From Agroathelia rolfsii (lineage: Eukaryota; Basidiomycota; Agaricomycetes; Amylocorticiales; Amylocorticiaceae): a stretch of DNA of 64,000 nucleotides. The stretch is taken from assembly GCA_018343915.1 (NCBI GenBank), contig JABRWF010000008.1, forward strand, positions 1,674,001 to 1,738,000, read 5' to 3'. Under the pieces are notes generated by a model that did not search any database, had not been told where the DNA came from, and saw nothing but the letters and a program-made list of their open reading frames with translations. This document shows, piece by piece, positions 1 through 10,830 of this stretch (position 1 is the first letter of the stretch; each line of letters begins with the position of its first letter). The position numbers and the translations under genes are program-made.

Positions 1-32
1 CCTTCGAGGGCTCAGGACGTAGTAGGGGGACA

Positions 33-63
33 TGTCATGAGTAGGAAATTTTTGGCGATTTTT
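33..63 (+). repeat. LTR-A terminal scrap (31 bp)
   Basis: The first 31 bases of LTR-A (TGTCATGAGTAGG...) lie directly against Gy1 leader sequence that reads on the opposite strand. The rest of this LTR is absent, so the join is a rearrangement breakpoint. Bases 1-32 are not identified. Confidence 0.6.
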
Positions 64-462
64 CTTCTTCGTCCGGGGCTAGAGCTTGCCCGTATAGTAA
101 TTACACAATTCACACAAAATATTTGAATGGCAGGGGAGGGTGGTAAAAGTGCCACTCACGCTTAGCAGTGATAGACTTTGATCCCCACAAGGGACTCCTA
201 GAACACCAAGCTTTTTAGGCTTGTATTGTGCTTCGGATACAGCTAAGAAATTGGGTAGAACGTATACCCTATTCTTATCTAGACGGGGTTGTTAACAGGC
301 TTTGGAGGGCGCTGTATAATTGCTTCCCGAAGTAGTTTCACTGCTTACGTGCTCAGAAAGTGTTCGTATGAAAATATGAATGGGGGTGCTCTTCGTGCAA
401 GATTGCTAATCTTGCCTTCTCGGTCCGTGGAAGTCCGAGGGACACGGGTAGCTTTGACCTAA
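64..462 (-). other. Gy1 5' untranslated leader (minus strand)
   Basis: This matches the leader between the 5' LTR and gag of the intact Gy1 copy at 41821-42306, reading on the minus strand. The predicted primer site is the 11 nt at 450-460 (AGCTTTGACCT on +), two bases from the LTR end. The gag that should follow is cut off at position 63 by the LTR-A scrap. Confidence 0.7.
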
Positions 463-1296
463 TGTCAAGGGTCTACTCCTTGACTATGTTACGTTGGGCG
501 TGGTGGGCCTACTTGTGACACAACAAGAAAATAAACCTTCTTAACACTAAATCTAAGTACCTAAGAAAATAGGTTTTCCCACTGATACGCAATTCCTTAT
601 TTTATTGAGGATGCGCCGGGTACTCTGCCTATCTCTTTACGATGCTCTTATGGGTGTCACACGCTTATGAGGGGATTTACACCGCCTCCTAGTAAAGAAA
701 AGAGAGAGAGAGATGGGGGGGGCTAGGAACCTGGCTCTAGGCCAAAAGAATAAACCCTGAAGGCGAAGTTATTATTAGTAATTGAACTATGGAATACAAA
801 CCGCTACTTGCCTGAAGGCGAAGAGGTCAAAGCTGAGCTCTTCAGGACAAGTTACATGCACTATTTATACTACTATGCAAGGGTCCGTGCGCAGCTTTAT
901 TGGTCTGTGCGCAGAGAGAGATAGAAGCATGAATGGTGGCAATGCAAGGGAAGAACTTTTACCCTAACTCTACCGGGCATCCGTGTGGAGATCTGTTTCC
1001 GGATCGATACCGGTAATCATTAGGAATTGTTCAGGGAAGGAAGGCTGTGTTCCTGGGCTGTGCGTGATGATGAAATGGAAGTGCACACAGCCCCAAGATT
1101 ACTCCTGTGACATGCGGCTTGGAACACGTGAGGGCCAATCACATGACCACTGCACTGCCCACAGTCCACGCCCTAAAGGGTAATTTTTATAAGAAAAATA
1201 AGAGAAAAGAAAGAAAATACGATAACTAATTAAATACTCGTCCAAATATTACAAGAAGATAGCAGAAAAATCGCCAAAAATTTCCTACTCATGACA
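463..1296 (-). repeat. LTR-A, 5' LTR of a truncated minus-strand Gy1
   Basis: It begins TGTCAAGGG and ends CTCATGACA on +, so in element sense it runs TGTCATGAG...CTTGACA. Both its internal primer-like motif (AGGTCAAAGCT, near 816) and the adjoining primer site (450-460) carry the same G-to-A / C-to-T change, so they remain fully complementary. The downstream flank is the 6 bases 1297-1302, then LTR-H. Confidence 0.85.
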
Positions 1297-1302
1297 GGAT
1301 AC

Positions 1303-2174
1303 TGTCACAACCCGCCAATGCACCCGGCCGCCGAACGTCCCGATTGCACACATCAATACATGCAAACATCTACGACGGAGCCACCGGTGACATCCTCCCT
1401 TCTGCGTCACCGTGTGTCCCATGCATCGGAAGCGTTTCCAATGTGTCCGCCAACGTTTCCCCAGAGCCATGTGCACAGCGCCTTCCCGCGCTTCCTTCCC
1501 ATCATCAATGCACTTCTGTCTATCAGAGTGTTCCACATGTTGACTGGCCTTCTCGACAACATTCCCCGAGTTGCCATGTGCCCGCACCAGCGGATCCTTC
1601 CTATCTGGGAAGATTGCGCTTGGACTCTCCTATGATCATGCTCTGATCAACGATCAGACCGCCGATGGTTCCAAAGGAAGGCAACCCTGCCTTCGTGCAC
1701 AGCGTGGCACAACTACCAGAGCACGCGGCGCGCGCTATTACTTATTGTTCCTATTGTCTTCATCTATTTCTTTATTTATCATTTTCTTGACTACTGTACT
1801 TAGTATATAGTACTGTACTTGATGTAGTAGATACAGTAGTTGGAAAATTAAGTGTGTTTGGCCCTAAACAAGCCCTACACCCACTGCATAGCCAGCGGTC
1901 AACCTGTGGACTCGAGCGTCCTCGAGTATCTTGTCTAGTATCTTGTCTCCTGCTTGATCTCTCTGTCTATGCACAATCTTGCCGGACCACCTGCTCAACT
2001 TGTCGTATGCCGTGACTGCTTGCCATGTCACCCGTATCGCCGCAAGCCCCGAGATATCAAAGAGGCGACTCCACGAACCCACAGGGCTGCCATCTGGCAG
2101 TGAATCGCTTAGCAACTAGTGCTCCAGGGGCATTGCCGCACCACCCGAGCTAGCTGTGAAGGCAGCTCTTGACA
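1303..2174 (+). mobile_element. Solo LTR-H
   Basis: A 872 bp unit starting TGTCACAACCCGCC and ending GCAGCTCTTGACA. It is closely similar to 38137-39012, where the unit is flanked by a perfect 5 bp target duplication, which fixes the ends. It is more GC-rich than its neighbours. No internal coding region for this family is seen in the window. No matching target duplication is visible here, so one or both flanks were later rearranged. Short reading frames inside it (for example 1291-1635) are not conserved as proteins. Confidence 0.8.
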
Positions 2175-2446
2175 TGCTGCATCCATTGCATTATTATTGT
2201 CTGGTTTTGGATGAGCTGCTGCATTAAGGCAGCATTATTGACTTGTTGGGCCATTGGTGATTGGGGGCGAGGGGAGTTGTGTGCTGAGGCGTGCGCAGAT
2301 GGAAATGGAGGGAAAAAGGTAGGGTTTTCTTTGTCAGAAGATTCCTCTTCAGATGATTCTGCTTCAGAGGATTCTGCTTCTGACTCAGGTTGAGGGGGAG
2401 TGGGTTCTCGTGGTGGGTTTGGGTGTGAAATAATGGGCAAGCTCAA
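2175..2446 (-). pseudogene. Gy3 gag, N-terminal fragment
   Basis: About 90 residues read on the minus strand, beginning near 2446 and cut at 2175 by LTR-H. The sequence is rich in proline, serine and glutamate with an acidic run (SEAESSEAESSEEESS), followed by a glutamine/asparagine-rich helical stretch. This is the same composition and order as the Gy1 and Gy2 gag starts (proline-rich, acidic run, then helix), so it is called gag by position and composition. It sits 402 nt downstream of LTR-E, as expected for a first gene. The first codon in the open frame is TTG; an ATG ancestor (ATGAGC) is plausible by comparison with Gy1. No zinc knuckle is present because the C-terminal part is missing. 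Confidence 0.55.
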
Positions 2447-2848
2447 CAGTAAAACTGGAGACTCCCAAAACAGATTTGTATGTAAAAGTTTGGTTTTGCC
2501 CTTGAAGCTAGGCCTATTCTACTTTAAATGGTTTACTTTATATGGGCTACTTGTGTCGGCCGGAGCCTTTCATATCTATCCACTCGGGTTTTATTCCCTT
2601 TAATAGCTCATGAAAACTGATGCACCCTTGGTTTTCTAACACCAAGTGCAAGCCAGCCAAGAATTTCCCAAAATAAAGAAACGTGCGAATTTGAAAACTA
2701 CTACTTCTTGTAGGTAAAATGACCGTGGTAGTCTACTAAATTTGTGTATGTAATTTTGTTCTTTTGCTTCAAATAATGAGGCTTGTTACACCTCCTCTAG
2801 TGCACAAAGCAACTAGCACAGAAAGATGGTGGGGGAGATTCGTTCTAA
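2447..2848 (-). other. Gy3 5' untranslated leader
   Basis: This lies between the Gy3 gag start and LTR-E on the minus strand. No reading frame is convincing. It carries the predicted Gy3 primer site at 2836-2846. Confidence 0.6.
2836..2846 (-). promoter_or_regulatory. Predicted self-primer binding site of Gy3
   Basis: On + this reads AGATTCGTTCT, two bases from the end of LTR-E. It is the exact reverse complement, 11 of 11, of AGAACGAATCT at 3446-3456 inside the same LTR. Gy1 and Gy2 have a different pair (AGGTCGAAGCT with AGCTTCGACCT), so both partners changed together. By analogy with Tf1 of fission yeast, the RNA 5' end would fold back and prime here. Confidence 0.7.
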
Positions 2849-3826
2849 TGTCAAGAGCACACCTGACTCTTGCCACCAAAACTCAACCTATGCCTACGTC
2901 AACCCCTTAAAGGTACGGGGTAGCCAGGTATTGGTTTTTTTACAACTCCTAAGGCTAGGGATGCATGGGTGTACACTTCCTTGCGCTGTTGCAGCTCTCA
3001 CGCAAACTCGAGTCTTTATGTCACCAAGCTTTACTCCAAGTCTGCAAGACTTTCAAGTGAGGTCTACACTCAGAACACAAGTTGTCTTGTGTATGCCACT
3101 AGGCGTGCGATGTATCTTAACCATGACAAGCGCAGGGCAATGCCTTTGCTTGCTTGAGTGCACTGAGCACTATGAGTGTTGTTTTACAGCAAATGCAAAT
3201 GGTCAGCCAAAGGCCCGGACCTGTCTTATGCACGCTAACAAAAGAGGGGCATGGAGCAACCTCTTTAACTACTGTAGCACTGAGCACACAGTAACCCTCT
3301 GGCACCAAGCCTAAGGGATTTTGGGGAAGGGGAGATGGGGAGACAGGCAATCACGCCTTGAGAGGAAGTAGCTCTGAAGACAAAGATTTATTATGTCAGC
3401 ATTCACTTAATACAAAGCACTACTTGTGCTTACCTGAAGATGAAGAGAACGAATCTAAGGTCTTCAGGTAGAGGCACTACAGGATTATATACTAATTCTA
3501 CCTGGTCTGTGCGCAGTAACATGGTCTGTGCGCAGTAATGCTAAGTATGGTGTGATATTGCGCCATTATTTGTTATGGTGAATCTAAAGTGGTGTCATGA
3601 TCCGGACCCTTGTTCTAGACTCTGCTTACATAATATGTCACATGACTAGTGGTCACATGATGGCTAGTCACATGGTCGACTGGTCACATGACTTGCTTAG
3701 TCATCAGAGTGTACGCTTACGTAATATACGATATATACATCAAAAAATAGAGAAAAATTAGGAAAAATTCAGAAAAATAATAAAAAATTCGAAATAAAAT
3801 TATAGTACAACGAGCGACTCGTAACA
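2849..3826 (-). repeat. LTR-E, 5' LTR of Gy3
   Basis: 978 bp; in element sense it runs TGTTACGAGTCGC...CTCTTGACA. A TATA box (TATATAAT, minus strand, 3491 to 3484) lies exactly 35 nt upstream of the first base of the primer motif (3456 to 3446). The motif sits in the loop of an inverted repeat (CTTACCTGAAGA with TCTTCAGGTAG on +). Partial copies are at 48175-48954 and 53463-53692. Confidence 0.8.
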
Positions 3827-3828
3827 TA

Positions 3829-4427
3829 CACTGAGTGACAAAACCATCTCAATGTTTGCATTTTTTACAACTTTTGATCTATATCTCCAGAAATAAAATA
3901 CTTAAAATTATACTAAAAATACTCCTATCAAGTATACCATATCTGCTTCAAATTGAGCCCTAGGTCATGTGATTTGGTCAATAAACCATAGAGTTATGTA
4001 TTATTCTCTCAAGGGGTATCATTGAGACAGTTTTATTGCCACTTAATTGAAATATACTTTTTATAGTAAAACACAAGTTATACTATACTAATTATGTAAG
4101 CAGTGCCACCACACATTTAAATACCCCCTATTTAGTACAAATAAACACAAACAACTCTTAAACTGCTACCACCATCATCTCTATACTACTATGAAACCTT
4201 TATCCAATCAATAAGTCCTTGATGTTATCTGCTTGCTTAATAAACATCATTCTGCTAGGGATATTGCTAAAGCTACTGGTGTATCCCATTCTTCTGTTAG
4301 CAGAATATGTTCTAAACACTGTCCCCACCTTTCTAAAAGCTTAGGAGGCTGTCCCTCTAAGCTTTCCTCTACTGCTATACACTATTCCATCCCTCTTATT
4401 AGCTCTGGTCAGGCTGATACTGCTATG
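3829..4427 (+). mobile_element. Truncated Tc1/mariner element
   Basis: It begins with CACTGAGTGACAAAACC preceded by TA (3827-3828). The first 400 bases match the right end of the complete copy at 21885-23505, in opposite orientation. The distance from end to start codon is 404 bp in both. The transposase frame starts at 4233 (MLNKHHSARDIAKATGVSHS) and is cut after about 65 residues, at 4427, by LTR-B. The part kept is the N-terminal helix-turn-helix DNA-binding region; all catalytic residues are gone. Confidence 0.85.
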
Positions 4428-4833
4428 TGTCAAGGCTTATGCACTTGACTCTATCTGACAAATACAACCCTCTGTAAGGTACGAGGGCGGGCGATAAGGC
4501 CAGGTTTTATGTGTATTGCTAGGTTAGATGTTTCTCAGGGACCCATGTGCTCCTATTGCTGCTCTTTGTAATAGGATACCTTATCTACTACTTTGCTAGG
4601 CTTGTGATTGGTACTCTAGACTTGTAGTCTTCCCGTGTACTCGCTTTGCGTCAAATAGTGTATATGGTATTTCTTACTGGAGACAGGCGGCTTAGCCCAC
4701 CGTGGTCTATGTAATCCCTGCAAGGACTTGTTACTGCCTTGACCAAAATGAACTGGATTTCTTATCACGCACAATGCCTCTTATCTATTGAGGACTTATA
4801 AATGCTCTTATGCCCTCTGATACTAGGGCGGAC
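4428..4833 (-). repeat. LTR-B fragment
   Basis: The 3' end of LTR-B in element sense (starts TGTCAAGGCTTATGCAC on +), inserted inside the Tc1 transposase frame and cut at 4833 by LTR-D. About 406 of roughly 1010 bp remain, so its target duplication cannot be checked. Confidence 0.75.
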
Positions 4834-5385
4834 TGTCATGGGTCACTCATGACTCAAACCAACCAAACACATCTAGCCTGGGAAGGCTAGGCAAAGGGGG
4901 GGGGGGTACTACTGATATCTTTAATCTCCCCCAGTAGGGAGGTGCAACTCATGTTTAAAGACCTAGAGGCAAGGTCTCCCACTGTTTCATGAAGGCTTCC
5001 ATGCAACATATAATCACTGGTATTCTTTAAAGTCCCTTTGCCAGATGGGATATGCTGTCTTGGACTAGACACAATTCTTTATACTCCCTGATTCTAGGAG
5101 TCCATGTTCACACATCATGGTGACACATGCTTTCACTCAGTATTATACTCCCTTAGAGCATGGAGTCACAGCATATCCCCTTAACCTTGGGGTCCAGGTA
5201 TAACAATTCAAAGATGATGATGGGGGGGGGGGGTAAAACACACAAGAGAGAGAGAGGGAGATGAGAACTTTCAGGTGTGAGTGAGAATGACTCAGAGGGC
5301 AAAAGGGTGGTCAAGCTGGATTGCAAAGGCCCCAAGGGCAGGCCTCTATATACTGTTTACAAGTACTCTAAGAATAGTCCTTAAC
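4834..5385 (-). repeat. LTR-D fragment
   Basis: Starts TGTCATGGGTCACTC and matches the complete LTR-D at 9176-10028 for 552 bp. It stops at 5385, where a Gy1 5' LTR begins. It contains a run of Gs at 4896-4905 and at 5222-5232. Confidence 0.8.
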
Positions 5386-6238
5386 TGTCATGAGAAGGGA
5401 ATTTTCGCTGATTTTTTGGCTGTTTTCTTGTATTATTTGGACTAGTATTTAATTAGTTATTGCATTATCTTTCTTCTTTTCTTTATTTTTCTTATAAAAT
5501 TACCCTTCAGGGCATGGACTGTGGGCAGTGCAGTGGTCATGTGATTGGCCCTCACGTATTCCAAGCCGCACGTCACAGGAGTAATCTCGGGGCTGTGCAC
5601 ACTCCCTCTTCACCATCACGCACAGCCTAGGAACACAGACTTCCTTTCCCTGATCAATTCCTAATGGTTACCAGTACCGGTCCGGAAACGGATCTCCACA
5701 CGGATGCCCAGTGGAGTTAGGCTAAAAGATCTCCCCCTGCATTGCCACAACTATGCTTCTATCCCCCTCTGCACACAGACCCTCAAGGCTGCACACGGGC
5801 CCTTCTATAGTAGTATATATAGTGCATATAACTTGTCCTGAAGAGCTTAGCTTCAACCTCTTTGCCTTCAGGCAAGTAAAAGTTTGTATTCCCTCTAAAA
5901 TAGATTGCTAATAAAAATCTTTGCCTTCAGGGTATCTTCTTGTTGGCCTAGGCCTATACATCCTAGCCCTCCCCCCCCTCTTTCCTCTCTCTCTCTTTCC
6001 ACTTGAAGGCGGTGCAAATCCCCTTAAGCGTGTATGCCTGAAACATTGAGCAACCAATTACGTAAGAGATAATAAAGTACCTGGCGTGCCCTCAATATAA
6101 TAAGGGATTGCGTATCTATGGGAAACCTCTTGCGTAGGTACTTTAGGACTTAATTGTTTAAGAGTGTATTGTTTGGTTGTGTGCACTAGTAGGCCCTTCA
6201 TGCCCAATGTCGCATAGTCAAGGAGTATACCCTTGACA
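5386..6238 (+). repeat. LTR-A, 5' LTR of Gy1 copy 1
   Basis: 853 bp, TGTCATGAGAAGG...CCCTTGACA. It has the TATA-like TATATATA near 5812 and the hairpin near 5840-5876. Its last third differs strongly from that of its supposed partner at 15272-16130, although the first 500 bp align well with mostly C/T and G/A differences. Confidence 0.9.
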
Positions 6239-6716
6239 TTAGGTCGAAGCTACCAAGATCCCTCGGACTTCCACGGTCTGAGAAGGCAAGAGTGACGATC
6301 TTGCACAAAGAGCCCCCCCTTCTCATATTAAAACCTTATGTACAGATTCTGAGCACATAAGCGACAAAGTACTTTAGGAAGCAATTGTGTAGTGCCCTCC
6401 AAAGCCTACTTACAACTCTGTTTAGACAAGAATAGTGTGTACGCTCCACATGATTTCTTGGCTGTATCCAAAGTACAACAGGCCTAACCCGCTTGGCATT
6501 CTAGGAGCCCTCATTAGGGGTCAAAGTTTATTGTTGCTAAGTGTGAGAGGCATTTTTACCACCCTCCCCTGCCTTTACAAAAAATTTTGTGTGAATTTTG
6601 TGTGACTACGTTACGGGCAAGCTCTAGCCCCAGCCAAAGAAGAAAAATCCCGTCAACTGCATTTAGAAACCAGTATAACCACTAGTGACAAAGAAGATCA
6701 CAATCTTGCTCTGTGA
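6239..6716 (+). other. Gy1 leader with primer site
   Basis: It begins TTAGGTCGAAGCTACC directly after the LTR. The 11 nt AGGTCGAAGCT (6241-6251) is complementary to the LTR hairpin motif, here with one C-to-T change in the LTR (AGCTTCAACCT). No gene lies before the gag ATG at 6717. Confidence 0.7.
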
Positions 6717-6909
6717 ATGAGCACATGCAAGGGTACCTCTTACAAACCCAAAGAAGTTCTAGTCCTATAGGCCACTAAAGCTACCGCCTCTCCCCCTGAA
6801 GTAACTCGAGAAGTTGCGTCGAGCTTGGCTCCATATATTTCAGAAGAGGAAGAAGAATCGGGTGAAGAAGCCCTCTCAACACAAGCCTCCCCCCCTAAAA
6901 CACCAGAAG

Positions 6910-7741
6910 TGTCAAGGGATCACTCTTGACTATGCGGAGATAATCAAAATAATCTCCCAACACTGAATAAAGTACCTAAAATACAAGTTTTCCCACACTA
7001 CCTAATCCCCTTAATTTATTGAGGGTGGCAAGGGTACTCTCCTTGTATCTTACAAAGCTCCGAAGACTTTTGTCGGAGGAGGGCAGAGGTTCTGGAGACT
7101 CCAAATCACGCGTCACGCGTCTAACTAGTTACTCTAGGGAATTTCACCCTACTAATTGAATGTGTTGGTGTGCTAAGACGTGGGGCTAGGCCCAGAGGTT
7201 AATGAACTCTGAAGGCGAAGTTAATTGAGTAATTCTAAAGGGGATACAAACACTAAATACTTGCCTGAAGGCAAAGAGGTCAAAGCTGGCCTTTCAGGAC
7301 AAGTTACATACACTACTTATACTACTACAAAAGCTCCGCGCTAGTTCCGATGCAGAGACAAGAGATAAAGAAAGTAGAATACGCAGGGGAAGACCTTTTC
7401 CCTAACTCCGACGGGCAGCCGTGTGGAGATACAACACTTGCGGAGGCTCTGCGCTCCGGAGCTGAAGCTCGGAAGTGTGTAGCAGAACTAGTATCCGTTA
7501 GGAGTTGGTCAGTGATCGGAGGTTTGTACTCCGGAGCTGTGCGGAATGGTGAACAGGAAACGCACAGCTCACGATTACTCCTGTAGCATGCGGCTTAGTC
7601 ACATGAGGGCCAATCATAGGACCACTCACTGCCTACAGACCATGCTCTGAGGGTAATATAATGAAAGAAAATGAAACAAAATATAATACATTGTTTAAAT
7701 AATAACAAAAAATTTATAGTCCAAAATTCCAACTCATAACA
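6910..7741 (-). mobile_element. Solo LTR-G in gag
   Basis: 832 bp; in element sense it runs TGTTATGAGTTGGAATTTTGG...CCCTTGACA. A perfect 5 bp target duplication AGAAG flanks it (6905-6909 and 7742-7746), so this is a former full insertion reduced to one LTR. It shares the hairpin layout of LTR-A (motif AGGTCAAAGCT on + at 7277-7287) with a TATA-like box starting 34 nt upstream. A second copy spans 20437-23789. Confidence 0.9.
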
Positions 7742-8992
7742 AGAAGGGCAAGAAGAAGCCCCATCTGAATACCCTTCACCATCGGAATTCAGAAGGCAAT
7801 ACACCACAGAAGCTTCCTACCCCCAATCACCCATCATCCCATATCCATCTCCTTCTAAAAGCCGCCGCAAACGCCATTGTGAGAAGAAAAGAGAACCCAC
7901 CCCCAAAGAAGCTATGATGTCTCTTCCCCAAGAACTCGGCCAAATCCTGGCACTCCTGCAAGCTAATCAGTCCTGCATCCAAGAATCTATGGAACAAATG
8001 CAGGAGACCCAGGCCTGATTTGCCGACCTCTTAGAAAGGGAACAACCAGCTCCTGCTGCTATTGCATCCTCCTCTGCACCAAAAGAAATAGGGCAAGCCC
8101 CTGAAAAATTCTCTGGTGATTGGTCTAAGTACCAGTCCTTTGTGTTTGGCTTTGAAAACCACATCAAGCTAAACCCGAGGATCTATTCCTCTAACCAAAC
8201 AAAGGCCCAATACTTCGTAGACCTTCTCGAAGGAGCTCCTAAAGCCTGGAGCCAGAAATTCAATGACCTCATCGATACAAAGGGCTTCAACTTTGAACAA
8301 GACTTGTACGCCAAGTTCAAAGCACTTTACGGGGCAAGAGATTTTGGGAGGATCACCCTCCAAAAACTGCAGGACCTAAAACAGGGTACATTATTAGTTG
8401 CAGATTTTACGGCCGCCTTTTCTACCCTGGCCAACCAGACCAAGTTGTCGGGTGAGGACTTAAGGGTGTGGTATTGGCAAGCTCTCTCTCCAAAAGTCAA
8501 AGGAGTCATCGGTGGATATCCTAAGGAACATCGAGATAGTTTGGAACATCTGATGGAAGCGGCAGTCAATGCAGAAGAAGGGCTCCAAGATGCTGGAATC
8601 TGGACTAATGGCTGGAAGCCTCGTCCTTGGTTCCAGAACTAGGGGACAGCAGCCAATCCCATCATAATCAATGCTGCACAGTCTCCTCCGGCTGCTCAAG
8701 CACCTCGCTGCCCGCCTTGTGACCTAAGCACCATGCAGTGCTACAATTGTCAGCAATAGGGACACTTTGCCTCTAACTGCACAAATCCATGGGTTTCAAG
8801 GTACCAGGGGTCCAGGCCAAGAGTCCAAGCAACCACAACAACAGCCCCTCCTGCTGCTCCATCAGCCAACCAACTTAGCACTTCTACTGCCGCCAACAAT
8901 ATCAATGAGGGTTCCTCGGCAATGACAATGGCTGACCTGCAAGCCCTGGTGGAACAACAAGCAATGGCACTTGCCGCTTTCAAAGACAAGGC

Positions 8993-8999
8993 AGGTTTT
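8993..8999 (+). promoter_or_regulatory. Candidate -1 frameshift site, gag/pol
   Basis: AGGTTTT read as A GGT TTT, immediately before the gag stop TAG. Slipping back one base opens the pol frame (TTA GAA GGG ...). The copy at 17646-17652 has the canonical GGGTTTT; A for G here is one transition. Confidence 0.55.
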
Positions 9000-9175
9000 T
9001 AGAAGGGTCGACGGAGAGGGCTATTTTGGCCGACCCCTATCTTTCAAATCGATTTTCTTCATTTCTTTCTTTAAATTCTGTTTCAATTTCTGGTGCGCAT
9101 GGACAGCACCTCCATATTCCCATTATGTTCCATGGACAATTTTCCTCCCTTGTAACAGTAGCAATGATTGATTCT

Positions 9176-10028
9176 TGTCATGGGTCACTCATGACTCAAA
9201 CCAACCAAACACATCTAGCCTGGGAAGGCTAGGTAAAGGGGGGGGGTACTACTGATATCTTTAATCTCCCCCAGTAGGGAGGTGCAACTCATGTTTAAAG
9301 ACCTAGAGGCAAGGTCTCCCACTGTTTCATAAAGGCTTCCATGCAACATATAATCACTGGTATTCTTTAAAGTCCCTTTGCTAGATGGGACATGCTGTCT
9401 TGGACTAGACACAATTCTTTATACTCCCTGATCCTGGGAGTCCATGTTCACACATCATGGTGACACATGCTTTCACTCAGTATTATACTCCCTTAGAGCA
9501 TGGAGTCACAGCATATCCCCTTAACCTTGGGGTCCAGGTATAACAATTCAAAATGATGATGGGGGGGGGGTAAAACACACAAGAGAGAGAGTGGGAGATG
9601 AGAACTTTCAGGTGTGAGTGAGAATGACTCAGAGGGCAAAAGGTGGTCAAGCTGGATTGCAAAGGCCCCAAGGGCAGGCCTCTATATACTGTTTACAAGT
9701 ACTCTAAGAATAGTCCTTAACTCCACATCAAGGGAAATAGAAGAAAGGAAAGAGAAAGGATCAGAGGAGTTAGAACAGAAGTACAGTGTGGGAAAGATCA
9801 AAGATGAGAGAAGCATCAGAGATAGAAGAAGCAAATCAATGATGTACATCAGAAGATCAGGAAGCAAACCCAAATGAAGTACAGTACCATATGAACAAAG
9901 CAACAATAAACCCAAAATAAAGAAGTAAAGCCTATGCACTCAAATCAAAAGATAAAAATTCAAGAAAAACAGTAGAAAATACAGAAAAATCAGGAGAACA
10001 AGATAAGCCATAAGATCAACTCATGACA
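9176..10028 (-). mobile_element. Solo LTR-D in the protease codons
   Basis: 853 bp, TGTCATGGGTC...CAACTCATGACA on +. A perfect 5 bp target duplication ATTCT flanks it (9171-9175, 10029-10033). It splits the protease catalytic motif between D and S of DSGA. This copy defines the LTR-D ends. Confidence 0.92.
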
Positions 10029-10830
10029 ATTCTGGAGCTTCCTCTTCATTTATTCACTCTCAATTCATTAAAGAAAATAAAATACATACAAAAAAATTAC
10101 CTAGAACAATCCCCGTGTACAATATAGATAATTTCCTTAATGCCCAAGGAAGTATTGAAGAGATTGCTGTGCTTGAAACAAGTATTGGTGGAATTCAAAA
10201 GAAGCTTCCCTTCTTAGTCACGGACATAGGTCCCGAAAATGTGATCTTAGGAATTGACTGGCTCTGGTTGGAAAACCTGGTAATAGACTGGTCAGCAGGC
10301 AAAGTGACACACCCAAATTGCCTAGCCATCTCCTCCAGTCTCTTACCAGAATGGGCCTCTGAATATACATCGGTCTTCTCAAAAGAAGCTTCCCAGAGAC
10401 TGCCGCTCAGAAAACCCTGGGATTACAAGATCAAGCTCAAAGATGGTGCACAACTTCGAAGAAGCAAGGCATACCCGTTATCTGTCAAAGAAGAAGAAGT
10501 GCTTGTTGACTACCTTAAGGAAAACCTGGAAAAGGGGTACATCCGTAAATTAGAAAGCCCTATCACCGCTCCCATGTTCTTTGTTCCAAAAAAGAATGGT
10601 TCTCTCCGCCTGGTCCAAGACTACCGTAAACTCAATGCCAAGACAATTGAGAATGCCTACCCTCTCCCCCTCATCTCCAAACTCCAGGACAAAATGACCA
10701 GATTTCGGACCTTTTGTAAAATCGATCTAAGATGGGGTTTCAATAATATTCGGATTCAAGAAGGAGACGAGCATAAGGCAGCCTTCATCACAAACAAGGG
10801 ACTCTTTGAACCAATAGTAATGACCTTTGC

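Larger units (their letters stand above)
6717..9002 (+). pseudogene. gag: Gy1 gag (copy 1), interrupted
   Basis: Gag forms the virus-like particle shell and packages RNA. The frame starts at ATG 6717 (MSTCKGTSYKPKE), passes the acidic run, is interrupted by LTR-G (6910-7741), and resumes at 7742. Residues conserved with other Gy1 copies include the capsid core (FENHIKLNPRIYSS and FNFEQDLYAKFKALYGARDF). The zinc knuckle reads CYNCQQ-stop-GHFASNC; TGG has become TAG at 8757-8759. Other stops include TGA for CGA at about 8017 and TAG at 8641. The frame ends at TAG 9000-9002, directly after a slippery A GGT TTT. Every stop can be produced by a transition, and none of the visible damage needs a frameshift. 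Confidence 0.85.

Noticed and set aside
1291..1635. Open frames of 100-114 residues on both strands in LTR-H
   Set aside because: They overlap on both strands, and the copy at 38137-39012 does not conserve them as protein. GC-rich DNA with few stops explains them.
2826..3314. 162-residue open frame on +
   Set aside because: It lies across the Gy3 leader and LTR-E, antisense to the element. The LTR-E copy at 48175-48954 does not keep the frame.
5222..5232. Long G and C runs and CT microsatellites (also 35238-35250, 41547-41565, 47900-47920)
   Set aside because: They are internal parts of LTR-D and LTR-A that vary in length between copies; simple slippage explains them.
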